A stretch of 64,000 bases of DNA. Source: Bacteroidota bacterium. GTDB lineage: Bacteria > Bacteroidota > Bacteroidia > Bacteroidales > Prolixibacteraceae. The position numbers were made by a program, and so were the translations under genes. This document shows, piece by piece, positions 8,186 to 17,011 of this stretch. The stretch is taken from assembly GCA_023251435.1 (NCBI GenBank), contig JAHEYU010000004.1, positions 43,720 through 107,719 of the forward strand, in the 5' to 3' direction. Below the pieces are notes generated by a model. The model saw nothing but the letters and a program-made list of their open reading frames with translations, made no database searches and was not told where the DNA came from. How positions within the stretch are numbered: position 1 is the first letter of the stretch; every line of letters starts with the position of its first letter.

Positions 8186-9857
8186 TGTTGATTTTATTAA
8201 TAATTGAGGTATTCATTAGTTTTTCAGCCTTTGCCACTGCCGTATTGTAATCGGCAACCGCTTCGATGTGTTTCAATCCGTATTCCAGAACTTTATACTG
8301 AATGCGTAAAATTTCTTCAAAGTCGGTCCCGGTTGAAGTGAAACCTGCCAGCAAAAGATTGGATGTTCTTTTAGCCAGATCGGACTGTTCCTTGTAAAGT
8401 TCCACTCGGCGTTCAGCATCGCTGTAGTTCTGAACCAATTGGCGGTACTCAAGCAAAAGCATGTTTTTCATTTCAACCGTTTTCAGGATGGTTGATTCCT
8501 GTAAGTAGTTGGCCTCTTTTTGCATGGCCGTGTATTTTTTACGGTAAATCGGGATGGTGAAATTCACCATCGGCATCACCATATCGCTACCATTCATCAT
8601 CGACATATTTCCTGCCTGCTTCTGAATAACCATGTAATTGACACCGACGCCCACCATTGGCAAACCCATTTTACGCGCTTTATCAGCCATCGCGGAATAA
8701 GCTTGCCCTTCCGCATCTAGCATAGCCAGCATGGGATTGTTGCTCAAAATACTATCAGCCACCGCCAATGCCGATACTGAAAGTGTTTCCATTTCCAACG
8801 AGTCCGGAATTTCAATTTCAATATTTTGATCACGGTTCAACAGCGAATTAAAATTGGCTTCCTCGGTTTTTAGCTGATCTATCAGCGATGACAACTGGTT
8901 TTTCTGATCGAGGATTTCCATCCTGATCCGCAGAACATCTGCCAATCCGGTTGATTTGGAACCCATTCCTCCTGAAGCTTCTGAAGACATATTGGATTTC
9001 GGTTGCGGCTGATTGGAAACAGCAGGCTGATTGTTCATGCTTCCCATTCCACTGGCATTTCCGGTTGCAGAAGGTGTCCCCTGCATTCCGGAACCTGAAG
9101 AAGAACCCGAAGAACTTCCGGCAGGCGACTGAAACTTAACCAGCGCAAGTTTTTCGATCGATTCGAGCAGGGCAATGTTCTGGTTGATAAGCAAAATTCC
9201 TCGTTTGTATTTTGCCAACTGGTACCAGCTCGTTTTTACATTGTAAAAAAGTCCGGCTTTGCTCTCCTGAAACAAGGAAAATTGAGCCTTTGCCATTAGC
9301 GAAGCTTCGTCTTTGGCTAGTTTCAAGGTTCCAAACCAGGGAAACATTTGCATTACGCTGATGCTTCCCACCTGATTTCCGTTGAGCAATTCCATCGGCT
9401 TCAGGAAAAAATCCAACGAACCTTGAGGATCGGGTAGGGAACCAACCTGCGGAACTTTTTCCAAAGCTGCAAGGTATTGGCTGAAGGCTGCCTTCACTCC
9501 GGGGTTGTTTTTTCCGGCCTGCTCCAGATAAACCGCCAACGGGTCCTGCGCACGGACTGTTTCTGCCATGAATAACAGAAACAGAGCAATCAGGAGAAAC
9601 AAAATCTTTTTTAAAGGGCTTAATTTGAATAACCTTCCCGATCCTTCGGGACGGATGTTGAGGAGTTGATAACCCAACCCTGAAAGGTGGGATGTTAAGA
9701 ATTTCAACTTAATAAAATTTTTTGTTCGTTCCAAAAACGCTGTCAGGACCTTCGGACGCTGACAGGTTTTCAGATAGTGGCGAGACCTGTCAGCGTCTGG
9801 AAGACCTGACAGCGTCAAAAACCTGAAACCTGAAACCTGTAACTTTATATTATTCAT
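8172..9857 (-). CDS. TolC-family outer-membrane efflux protein, with repeat-derived N-terminus
   Basis: A TolC/CusC-like channel for the adjacent pump. The mature part starts after a signal-like segment (ILFLLIALFLLF, then AETVRAQ) and contains the usual helices (YLEQAGKNNPGVKAAFSQY; TNLLLAGFTSTGTDFEEIL). The ATG at 9857 overlaps the cusA stop and is the natural coupled start. However, about 80 codons lie between it and the signal peptide, and they are encoded largely by a dispersed palindromic repeat. The working start may instead be a downstream non-ATG codon. A Ser/Gly/Met-rich insert (about 8945-9130, e.g. SSSGSSSGSGMQG) splits the coiled-coil region and is unusual for the family. Confidence 0.88.
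   Translation of the reverse strand: MNNIKLQVSGFRFLTLSGLPDADRSRHYLKTCQRPKVLTAFLERTKNFIKLKFLTSHLSGLGYQLLNIRPEGSGRLFKLSPLKKILFLLIALFLLFMAETVRAQDPLAVYLEQAGKNNPGVKAAFSQYLAALEKVPQVGSLPDPQGSLDFFLKPMELLNGNQVGSISVMQMFPWFGTLKLAKDEASLMAKAQFSLFQESKAGLFYNVKTSWYQLAKYKRGILLINQNIALLESIEKLALVKFQSPAGSSSGSSSGSGMQGTPSATGNASGMGSMNNQPAVSNQPQPKSNMSSEASGGMGSKSTGLADVLRIRMEILDQKNQLSSLIDQLKTEEANFNSLLNRDQNIEIEIPDSLEMETLSVSALAVADSILSNNPMLAMLDAEGQAYSAMADKARKMGLPMVGVGVNYMVIQKQAGNMSMMNGSDMVMPMVNFTIPIYRKKYTAMQKEANYLQESTILKTVEMKNMLLLEYRQLVQNYSDAERRVELYKEQSDLAKRTSNLLLAGFTSTGTDFEEILRIQYKVLEYGLKHIEAVADYNTAVAKAEKLMNTSIINKINNEDN
9636..9840. repeat. Dispersed palindromic repeat, copy 1, inside the 5' end of tolC
   Basis: The stretch at 9720-9820 shares a 27-bp identical core (9787-9813) and similar flanks with a second copy near 58836-58925. 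The core folds back on itself (CTGTCAG with CTGACAG). It is flanked by a small TCCCGA/TCGGGA hairpin (9636-9651) and by a 7-bp tandem word (CCTGAAA, from 9822). It has no coding potential of its own but stays in frame with tolC. Confidence 0.75.
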
Positions 9858-12800
9858 GGTTTTCCTCCTCTCCAATACTCAACGATTGAGCTGCTAATTG
9901 TTTTTGTTCTTTCTTCACTTCACCTTCCCTCCAGAAACATTGCAGGACGGGAACCACGAACATGGTCATCAGTTGAATGATCATGCCACCAAAAGTTGGG
10001 ATTGCCATCGGAATCATTATATCTGCGCCTTTTCCGGTCGATGAGAGTACAGGCAAAAGGGCGATGATGGCAACTGCCGAGGTCATCATCGCGGGCCTGA
10101 CTCGTTTATGTCCTGCGAAAATTACCGCGTCCCTCACTTCCTGAACTGTTTTTGGATTGCGCTCATCAAACACCTGATGGATGTAGGTTCCCATCAACAC
10201 TCCATCGTCGGTGGCAATGCCAAAAAGGGCAATAAAACCGACCCAGACCGCAACACTCAGATTGATCGTATGTATTTGAAACAGATCACGCATTTCGATT
10301 CCGGAGATTGAGAAATTCAGGAACCAGGGCTGACTATACAACCAGAGCATGATAAAACCTCCGGCAAAGGCCACAAACACACCCGAAAAGTGGATCGACG
10401 AGGCGGTAAAAGTTTTAAACTGAAAATAAAGCAACAGAAATACCGCGATTAAACTGATCGGAATCACAATGGCCAACCGTTTGGTCGCCCGGATCTGGTT
10501 TTCGTAGTTTCCGGCGAAAGCATAGCTTACTCCAGATTGCAAAACCAATTCGCCCGATGCGATTTTCTCTTTCAGGAATTTTTGCGCGTCTTCCACCACA
10601 TCCACTTCTGCGCGTCCTTCAACCTTGTCGAATATCACATAACCGTTCAGGAAAGTGTTTTCGCTTCGTATCATTTGAGGCCCGCGTGTGTAGGTAATGT
10701 CGGCCAGTTCGCCAAGCGGCACCTGAACGCCTGTCATGGAAGGAACCAGAATTTTTTTGATCTCTTCGGGGCTTGAACGCAATTCGCGTGCATAACGCAC
10801 CCTGATCGGGAAGCGTTCGCGTCCTTCAACAGAAGTCGTTAAAGCCATGCCTCCAACGGCAACCTGCAAAATCTCCTGAACATCCTGAACCGACATTCCG
10901 TAGCGGGCAATGGCTGGCCGGTTGAGTTTTATTTCAATATAAGGAGCGCCAACAGCCCGGTCGTAAAAAACAGAAGGCGCTTTGATCGATGGAATTTGCT
11001 TTAGTAAGGTTTCCAGTTCAATCCCGGCTTTTTCGATGGTTTCCAGATCAGGACCATATACTTTTAGTCCCATGGGCGCCCGCATACCCGTTGATAACAT
11101 GACCAGCCGGGTTTCTATGGGCTGCAAACGGGGTGCGGAAGTCAATCCCGGGATATTGGTCACCTTTACTATTTCATTCCAGATATCGTCCGGCCTTTTT
11201 ATTTCGGGCCGCCATTGCCTGAAGTTGTCGCCATTTTTATCAGGAACAAGTTGCTCTTTGGTCAGCTTTCGATATCCATCACGCTCGCGGTTGTAGGTCG
11301 ATCCATCCTGAAGCAGGTAATTGCCTTCCCTGTCAACCTTGAATTGCATCCGGTGACCGTTTTCGTCCAGAATAAATTCAGGCAAATAATTGATCGTGTT
11401 TTCAAACATCTGAACCGGTGCGGGATCCAGAGCCGAATTGATGCGTCCCCATTTACCGACGGCAATCTCCACTTCAGGAATGGCCGACAATCGTTTATCC
11501 AGAATTTCAACATACTCCTGATTCATTTCGATACCGGCATGAGGCATACTTGTAGGCATCAGCAAAAACGAACCTTCGTTCAGGGCAGGCATAAATTCCT
11601 TGCCCAATCCGGGAAATGTTTTGTCGAAACTATGCCATGCAGACGTTTTCTGAATTCCTTCAGGCATAAAACCAAAAACACGGTGTGCACCTTGCCAGGC
11701 CAATATTCCAAAGAGGATGGTGACGATGGGTAAAGCCATAAATGACCATTTGTTGCTCAAAGCCCATTTCAAAATTGGTACATAGAAATATACGATCAGC
11801 GAAAGAATCAGCAGAACCAGTGCAATGGCAAGCCCGACAAATAAATAATTGGAGAAGTTGCTGTTGTGTGCCCCCAGTGGTAGCCATCCAATGGCCAGAT
11901 AATATATTGCAAACAAAAGGGTTATGGCAACATTGATCAGGTTGGTGAAATTCCTGCGATTTTCGGGCCAGCGTGGAGCCATCAGGTTATTGACACCAAT
12001 GGCCGAAAGCGCCAGCGCCGGCCAGGTTCCCCAGATGACAACAATCAGCACACCTGCAACAATCAGTATCCAGTTAAAAACATTTCGGGTTCTTTTGGTA
12101 TCTATTCTGAAGTTGAAAAAATAGTAAGCCAGCGTTGGTAGCACGATCATTCCCAATACATAAGAAGCCAGCAAAGCGAACGTTTTGGTAAAAGCCAACG
12201 GTGTGAAGAGCTTTCCTTCGGCGCCTTCCATCACGAAAACCGGAAGAAAACTGACAACCGTTGTTGCAAGTGCCACCGTAACTGCAGCCCTGACTTCCGA
12301 AGTCGCTTCATAAATCACATGAACAAGGCGTTTTCCACGGGCGTTTTCGTTTTCGGGCATTTCGAGGTGGCGAATGATATTTTCCACATCCACAATCCCA
12401 ATATCGACCATTACGCCAATGGCAATGGCAATTCCTGAAAGGGCGACAATGTTTGCATCAACGCCCATCCACTTCATCGCAACGAAAGTCATCAGTACGC
12501 CAACGGGCAGCAGGAACGAAACGATGAGGGAGGCACGTAGGTTGAAAATAAGTACAATAATGACAATGATGGAGATGAGGATTTCGTGCGACAAGGCCGA
12601 TTCCAACGTTCCGATTGTTTCCTGAATCAGGCCGGTACGGTCGTAAAACGGAACAACGGTAACCTTGGAAACGGTGCCATCTGCTAATGTTTTCGACGGA
12701 AGTCCCGTTTCAATCTCTGCGATTTTCTTTTTGACATTGTTGATCACCTCCAACGGATTTGAACCATACCGGGCAACCACTACTGCGCCAACGGCTTCAA

Positions 12801-13695
12801 CGCCATCTTTGTCCAGTCCGCCTCGGCGGGGAGCCGGGCCGAAAGTGACTATTGCCACATCGCGAATCCGAACCGGCACATTGTCGCGAACCGTGACAAC
12901 CGCTTCATTCAAATCGTCTAGGCTTTTCACATAACCCAGGCCGCGAATGACATATTCCACTTTGTTCAGTTCGATGGTTTCGGCACCAATATCCAGATTA
13001 CTTTTGCTCACCGCCTGCATCACATCCATCACCGAAACGTCAAACGCTTTCAGCGCATTTGGATCGACATCGACCTGATATTCTTTTACATATCCGCCAA
13101 TACTTGCTACTTCAGAAACTCCGCTGGCCGATGAAAGTGAATATTTTACATAGAAGTCCTGAATGGTGCGCAGTTCCTGTGGATCCCAACCACCAGTTGG
13201 TTTGCCTGTTTTAGGGTCGCGGGCCTCGAGCGTGTACCAGAAAACCTGTCCCAGCGCTGTGGCATCGGGTCCCAAAGAAGGTTGAACACCTTGCGGCAAA
13301 GTTCCGGAAGGCAAAGAATTGAGTTTTTCCAGAATCCGCGAACGGCTCCAGTAGAACTCCACATCATCGTCAAAAATCAGGTAAATGAACGACATCCCAA
13401 ACATGGAAGTACTGCGGATGGTTTTCACTCCCGGAATGCCCAGCAATGAGCTGCTCAGCGGGTAAGTGATTTGATCCTCAATGTCTTTTGGCGAACGTCC
13501 CATCCATTCGGTGGCAACAATTTGCTGGTTGTCGCCAATATCGGGAATGGCATCTACCGGAATCGGATCGCGGGGAAGAGAGCCTGTATGCCAGTTAAAT
13601 GGAGCATACACAGTTCCCAACAGAATGAAAACGACCAGCAAAAGCATCGAAATCATCCGGTGTTCCAGAAAGTATTTTAGAATTCGATTTAACAT
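9850..13695 (-). CDS. cusA: CusA/CzcA-family heavy-metal RND transporter
   Basis: A 1281-residue proton-driven inner-membrane pump. RND signatures include an N-terminal helix (MLNRILKYFLEHRMISMLLL), GIPGVKTIRSTSMFGMSFIY, the TM4 proton-relay segment GIAIAIGVMVDIGIVDVENI and the C-terminal IALFGIATDDGVLMGTYIH. It is about 240 residues longer than E. coli CusA. One insert near residues 540-650 adds extra hydrophobic helices, and another in the porter domain begins near LDENGHRMQFKVDREGN; long forms like this are usual in Bacteroidota. It is first in the cusA-tolC-cusB operon. The neighbours (copA, HMA proteins) suggest copper or silver export, but the substrate is not proven. Confidence 0.95.
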   Translation of the reverse strand: MLNRILKYFLEHRMISMLLLVVFILLGTVYAPFNWHTGSLPRDPIPVDAIPDIGDNQQIVATEWMGRSPKDIEDQITYPLSSSLLGIPGVKTIRSTSMFGMSFIYLIFDDDVEFYWSRSRILEKLNSLPSGTLPQGVQPSLGPDATALGQVFWYTLEARDPKTGKPTGGWDPQELRTIQDFYVKYSLSSASGVSEVASIGGYVKEYQVDVDPNALKAFDVSVMDVMQAVSKSNLDIGAETIELNKVEYVIRGLGYVKSLDDLNEAVVTVRDNVPVRIRDVAIVTFGPAPRRGGLDKDGVEAVGAVVVARYGSNPLEVINNVKKKIAEIETGLPSKTLADGTVSKVTVVPFYDRTGLIQETIGTLESALSHEILISIIVIIVLIFNLRASLIVSFLLPVGVLMTFVAMKWMGVDANIVALSGIAIAIGVMVDIGIVDVENIIRHLEMPENENARGKRLVHVIYEATSEVRAAVTVALATTVVSFLPVFVMEGAEGKLFTPLAFTKTFALLASYVLGMIVLPTLAYYFFNFRIDTKRTRNVFNWILIVAGVLIVVIWGTWPALALSAIGVNNLMAPRWPENRRNFTNLINVAITLLFAIYYLAIGWLPLGAHNSNFSNYLFVGLAIALVLLILSLIVYFYVPILKWALSNKWSFMALPIVTILFGILAWQGAHRVFGFMPEGIQKTSAWHSFDKTFPGLGKEFMPALNEGSFLLMPTSMPHAGIEMNQEYVEILDKRLSAIPEVEIAVGKWGRINSALDPAPVQMFENTINYLPEFILDENGHRMQFKVDREGNYLLQDGSTYNRERDGYRKLTKEQLVPDKNGDNFRQWRPEIKRPDDIWNEIVKVTNIPGLTSAPRLQPIETRLVMLSTGMRAPMGLKVYGPDLETIEKAGIELETLLKQIPSIKAPSVFYDRAVGAPYIEIKLNRPAIARYGMSVQDVQEILQVAVGGMALTTSVEGRERFPIRVRYARELRSSPEEIKKILVPSMTGVQVPLGELADITYTRGPQMIRSENTFLNGYVIFDKVEGRAEVDVVEDAQKFLKEKIASGELVLQSGVSYAFAGNYENQIRATKRLAIVIPISLIAVFLLLYFQFKTFTASSIHFSGVFVAFAGGFIMLWLYSQPWFLNFSISGIEMRDLFQIHTINLSVAVWVGFIALFGIATDDGVLMGTYIHQVFDERNPKTVQEVRDAVIFAGHKRVRPAMMTSAVAIIALLPVLSSTGKGADIMIPMAIPTFGGMIIQLMTMFVVPVLQCFWREGEVKKEQKQLAAQSLSIGEEENHE

Positions 13696-13731
13696 GGGAT
13701 AAAATTTGAAGAGGTGAAAATGAGAAGATGT

Positions 13732-13786
13732 GACAATTCGACAATGAAAAATCCAAAGGATATTGTCATATCAATGTCGAATTGTC
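13732..13786. repeat. Inverted repeat in the gap upstream of cusA
   Basis: A 12-bp perfect inverted repeat (13732-13743 with 13775-13786, GACAATTCGACA and its complement) lies 37 bp upstream of the cusA start. The word ATTGTC recurs several times around it. It could be a terminator for the HMA gene upstream, an operator, or one of the word-type intergenic repeats seen elsewhere in the window. Confidence 0.5.
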
Positions 13787-13805
13787 AAATTAAGCAATTG
13801 TCGGA

Positions 13806-14141
13806 TTAACGGTATTTGCAGCAGCCTGGAAGCTTATCGTAAACCGCATCGGTAGCTTTCACTTTTTCTGTGTCGTGACCTGCAACAGTAACTTTTTTAC
13901 CAACTAGTTCAATGTTTGTTTTCGAAGGATTAAAGGTTACCGAAAGTGTTTTGGTTTTGGTACTCCATTCTGCTTTGCTCACGCCATCAAGCTTTGCCGC
14001 TTTTTCGATGCGTGCTTTGCACATTTCGCAGTTCCCTGCAACTTTGATTGTTTCTGTTTTTGAAGTTGATGACTGGGCATGAGAGTTCGAACCCAGAGCG
14101 ATTGCCATTAAGGCAACTATAATGATTTTTACAGTTTTCAT
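13806..14141 (-). CDS. Exported HMA-domain metal-binding protein
   Basis: A 111-residue protein with a signal peptide (residues 1-23, IIIVALMAIALGSNSHAQ) followed by an HMA domain with GNCEMC (Cys38, Cys41). The C-terminus has an extra Cys pair (KLPGCCKYR). It is a close paralogue of the HMA domain fused to the CusB-type adaptor 6 kb downstream: both read HDTEK, then VY-KLP-CC-YR. The inferred role is a periplasmic metallochaperone that loads the RND pump. Confidence 0.88.
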   Translation of the reverse strand: MKTVKIIIVALMAIALGSNSHAQSSTSKTETIKVAGNCEMCKARIEKAAKLDGVSKAEWSTKTKTLSVTFNPSKTNIELVGKKVTVAGHDTEKVKATDAVYDKLPGCCKYR

Positions 14142-14263
14142 GATTTTATATATTTGATGTTAATGTATTGAAAAATAGCATCATGTGTAAGGATACAGGT
14201 ATCAAAACACGAGATGATTATACAGAAGAAGAAATCTTCAACCTGAATTTTAAATACAAAAAA

Positions 14264-14683
14264 TCAAATCAGGAAAACGCATATTTTGGGCAAGCTAACA
14301 GCATGAACTAGCGTATTTTCAGGCAGACTGGCATCTGTTCTGGTAAGATTAGTAGCAGATATTGAATGAAATGACCTGTTTTCGGGTAGTGTAAATACCT
14401 GCAAAACAGATTGTGAAAATGCTTTGAATTCGGAGAACGAAGGAGAATAGTTTTGATCAATAGAGTAAACCGACACCTGATTGTTACAACAACTTGATTC
14501 AACATGATTGCCGGGCTGCGTGCATTCATCGGTTTCACCTTCCATACAACATGAAGCCAAATGACCTGTAAGCGATACTTTGGAATCAGCTAGTTCACCT
14601 CCGCAATAATGCATAGATATGGTGAGCTGCATTCCTGAAAGCAGCATGAGCAAAGCAAGTGATATGGATAACAGTTTCTTCAT
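14264..14683 (-). CDS. Exported Cys-rich protein, HYC_CC_PP type
   Basis: A 139-residue protein starting MKKLLSISLALLMLLSGMQL, a signal peptide. It then shows HYC (residues 25-27) and two CC pairs (45-46 and 65-66), the signature behind the Bacteroidota family name HYC_CC_PP. The start at 14683 is preferred over the ATG six codons upstream because it gives a normal signal peptide. The family is often found beside metal-efflux genes. Function unknown; metal binding by the Cys and His residues is inference. Confidence 0.75.
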   Translation of the reverse strand: MKKLLSISLALLMLLSGMQLTISMHYCGGELADSKVSLTGHLASCCMEGETDECTQPGNHVESSCCNNQVSVYSIDQNYSPSFSEFKAFSQSVLQVFTLPENRSFHSISATNLTRTDASLPENTLVHAVSLPKICVFLI

Positions 14684-14794
14684 CTGTTTGTTAAAACGCA
14701 AAATGTTGAAAAAATGTTCTTCAAAAGTAGGTATATTTAAATTGGTTGAACAATCTGCACAAATACTTTTGGAAATATTAAAAATGAAGCTTTC

Positions 14795-15304
14795 TCAATT
14801 TAGTGGACTTCCAACCGGAATTTCGCATTTGTGAAATGGTTGCCCGTGCGGAGGATTCAGTTTAGGTGGAGTTCCGTTTGCATTCGCATTTGCTACAGTT
14901 GGAGCGGTTGGATTATTTACCTGTGGACTATTTGCCTGCGGATTGTTCAGGCGCGCTGCATTTTCCAAAGTCGGTGAGGCTCCTGTTCTGATAGCTGTTG
15001 CAGCAGGTTTGGAAGGTGCAGCATCCAGCGGACTTCCAACTGCAATGTCACAACGGTGAAAAGGTTGTCCGTGCGCGGGATTCAGTTTAGGTGGTGTTGC
15101 TGCTGCATTTTCTACTGCCGGTTCATTTGCTGCGGCTGTAGCAGGCGCCGATGTAATTTTTGCAGAAGTATTTGGGAGTACAATTGATTGTGGTTCTTGG
15201 GTTTGATGTTGCACTTGTACTGGTTTGGACTCTTTTTTCGCTGGCGTGCAGGAACCCATTGTAATCAAGCCAACTGCAGCAAATAGTAAAATGTAGTTTT
15301 TCAT
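14795..15304 (-). CDS. Lipoprotein with two HGQPFHxC repeats
   Basis: A 169-residue lipoprotein (lipobox LITMGSC, Cys19) rich in Ala, Asn, Pro and Thr. Two near-identical 24-residue repeats at 71-94 and 146-169 read PPKLNP-HGQPFH-C, then I-VGSPL. Each carries two His and one Cys, likely a metal site. A disordered Asn/Ala/Pro linker separates them. It lies in the metal island between two other Cys/His-rich exported proteins. The repeat is seen directly; the metal-binding role is inferred. Confidence 0.8.
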   Translation of the reverse strand: MKNYILLFAAVGLITMGSCTPAKKESKPVQVQHQTQEPQSIVLPNTSAKITSAPATAAANEPAVENAAATPPKLNPAHGQPFHRCDIAVGSPLDAAPSKPAATAIRTGASPTLENAARLNNPQANSPQVNNPTAPTVANANANGTPPKLNPPHGQPFHKCEIPVGSPLN

Positions 15305-15448
15305 TTTAGATTGATTGTGTAAGTTTCTCTAAGTAATTTAATTATCAGGTTGGAAATGTTGTTTTTTCTTCATTATATCCTACAACACGTAAATCCGGCG
15401 ATTGTTTTTCTTTCCATAAACGTCATTTAAGTATATATTCTTATTATC

Positions 15449-15679
15449 TCATTCATGTCCATGCCTGTGATGCAAATCAGGATCGTGAGGATGCTCATGC
15501 GTAGCAAGGTTATGAGTATGAAGGTGGGAATGCCATTTACTCTCCGGAACTGTTTCGCCCTCGTGAGAATGGGTATGATGCCCATCGGAATGTTGATGGT
15601 AATGAATATGCTCCATAACTACATGAGTATGCGGATGTTTATGTGAAAACAGATTGGTAACGATAACCGCGCTAGCCAA
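15449..15679 (-). CDS. His-rich tail of a frameshifted DMT permease
   Basis: This frame encodes about 76 residues with some 24 His (HKHPHTH, HYHQHSDGHHTHSHEG, HSHLHTH, HPHDPDLHHRHGHE). It is best read as the C-terminus of the permease gene immediately upstream on the same strand. The frame continues upstream without a stop as FLWVHLISIILL, then ASAVIVTNLF, which is the last membrane helix the permease lacks. The internal ATG at 15679 is therefore probably not a true start. The tail would face the cytosol or periplasm and bind metal such as Ni, Co or Zn. Confidence 0.6.
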   Translation of the reverse strand: MASAVIVTNLFSHKHPHTHVVMEHIHYHQHSDGHHTHSHEGETVPESKWHSHLHTHNLATHEHPHDPDLHHRHGHE

Positions 15680-16490
15680 AAGGATAATTGAAATAAGGTG
15701 AACCCATTAAAAAAGGTTCGTGAACAAACAAATACGATAAAAGCACGCCCCAAATTGGCGCGGTTGAAAACAATATCTGACTTCGGGTTGCGCCGATATT
15801 TTGTGCTGAAGTTACATAAAGAACGATGCTAAATCCATAGGCGAAAACCCCAACAATTATGGCTGGAACCACATTCCCTAAAACCATTGTCTGACCTGCA
15901 ATCAGGAATCCGATTATTAAATTGACAGAACCTGCCACTATTCCTTTTACGAAAGTAACTGTTTGTGGTGAAGCACCATCCGTAAGTGCGGTCAGGTGAT
16001 TATCAACACCCCAGCAAATACAGGCGGCAGTTATCAGCAATCCTGAAATGATGCCGCTTGTCCCTTCACCAAACGATACTACAATTCCGGCTATAATGGT
16101 TAGCAAAACGCCAATCCATGTATTCCGATCAAGTGTATCTTTAAAAATTAAAACTCCCAGAACGGCAGTTGCTACCAGTTCCATATTTAGCCAAATTGAA
16201 ACTGAAGCTGCATTGGCCATTTTTAAACCTGCCAATAAAAGCAAAGGCCCTGCGAATCCTCCAAAGAAAATAATTCCGGCAGTTTTTGCCCTGCTATCCG
16301 GTTGAAAAAGTAATTTCAGATTGCTGTTTTTTCGGAAAATGAAAGGTAACATCGCCAAACCTGCACCCAAATAAAGTAAGCCAGCCAATTGAAAAGAGTT
16401 TAATCCGTTCAATAGCAGCTTACTAAATGGAGTAGCCACACCAAAAAGAAATCCGGAAAGAATACCTGTAATGATTGCAAAACGCTTCAT
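15672..16490 (-). CDS. EamA/DMT-family permease, 3' end frameshifted
   Basis: A 272-residue permease with about nine hydrophobic helices and two EamA halves (start MKRFAIITGILSGFLFGVATPF; repeat near MLITAACICWGVDNHLT). Normal members have ten helices. Here the frame ends early in EPFLMGSPYFNYPFG. Removing one A of the minus-strand AA at 15707-15708 gives EPFLWVHLISIILL and joins the His-rich frame at 15449. The intact gene would be 15449-16490 with a metal-binding tail. This is a recent mutation, an assembly error next to a six-base homopolymer, or recoding. Confidence 0.85.
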   Translation of the reverse strand: MKRFAIITGILSGFLFGVATPFSKLLLNGLNSFQLAGLLYLGAGLAMLPFIFRKNSNLKLLFQPDSRAKTAGIIFFGGFAGPLLLLAGLKMANAASVSIWLNMELVATAVLGVLIFKDTLDRNTWIGVLLTIIAGIVVSFGEGTSGIISGLLITAACICWGVDNHLTALTDGASPQTVTFVKGIVAGSVNLIIGFLIAGQTMVLGNVVPAIIVGVFAYGFSIVLYVTSAQNIGATRSQILFSTAPIWGVLLSYLFVHEPFLMGSPYFNYPFG

Positions 16491-16585
16491 TTTTGGATCA
16501 ATTTCAATTCTGTTCAGAAAACCAGTTCAATGTCGAAATATTGGTTTCGCTCATTTTTCGCTAATTATTCAGCCTCTATCTTTCT

Positions 16586-16999
16586 CTATTTCCCGGCTGC
16601 CAGTTCGTCCATCATTTGTTTAAATGACGTAAACAGGTTTGATGCCTGATTATACAATTCTTCATTCGATTTTACAGCTTCCAGCATCATTCCCATGTTC
16701 ATGGTTGAGAGAACCGTTTTGTCGTCGGCTTCATACACGGCCAAGGTACACGGCATAAATGTTGAAAATTCGGGATTCGTGGTGAGCATCATTGATGCGG
16801 TTTTTGCCTGACAAATGTTGTAAACAAATACTTTTCTCTGAATGGGAAAGCCTTTTGATTCAACGATCTCGTGATAAATATAGGTTTGAAGCAAGGCCAG
16901 GCTATATTTTTGACATTCAGCTTCAACCAGACTGGCAACATGTTCGGCAGAGAGCCTACTTGCAGTTTGGTGCATGACCATTTCTATCATTTTTTCCAT
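16586..16999 (-). CDS. DUF302-like protein
   Basis: A 137-residue protein with no signal peptide. The middle reads RKVFVYNICQAKTASMMLTT and FMPCTLAVYE, similar to the DUF302 pattern (xPCxxxV) of the protein at 6093-6509, though more divergent. Met-rich segments (MNMGMMLEAV) and one conserved Cys in each motif are visible. It is the distal gene of the sulfur-transfer group and follows a dsrE gene by 12 bp. Function unknown. Confidence 0.72.
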   Translation of the reverse strand: MEKMIEMVMHQTASRLSAEHVASLVEAECQKYSLALLQTYIYHEIVESKGFPIQRKVFVYNICQAKTASMMLTTNPEFSTFMPCTLAVYEADDKTVLSTMNMGMMLEAVKSNEELYNQASNLFTSFKQMMDELAAGK

Positions 17000-17011
17000 G
17001 ATTTGTTGTTT

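Noticed and set aside
10982-11733. Plus-strand frames up to 172 codons opposite cusA
   Set aside because: Antisense to conserved RND coding sequence, and the encoded peptides have no recognisable features.
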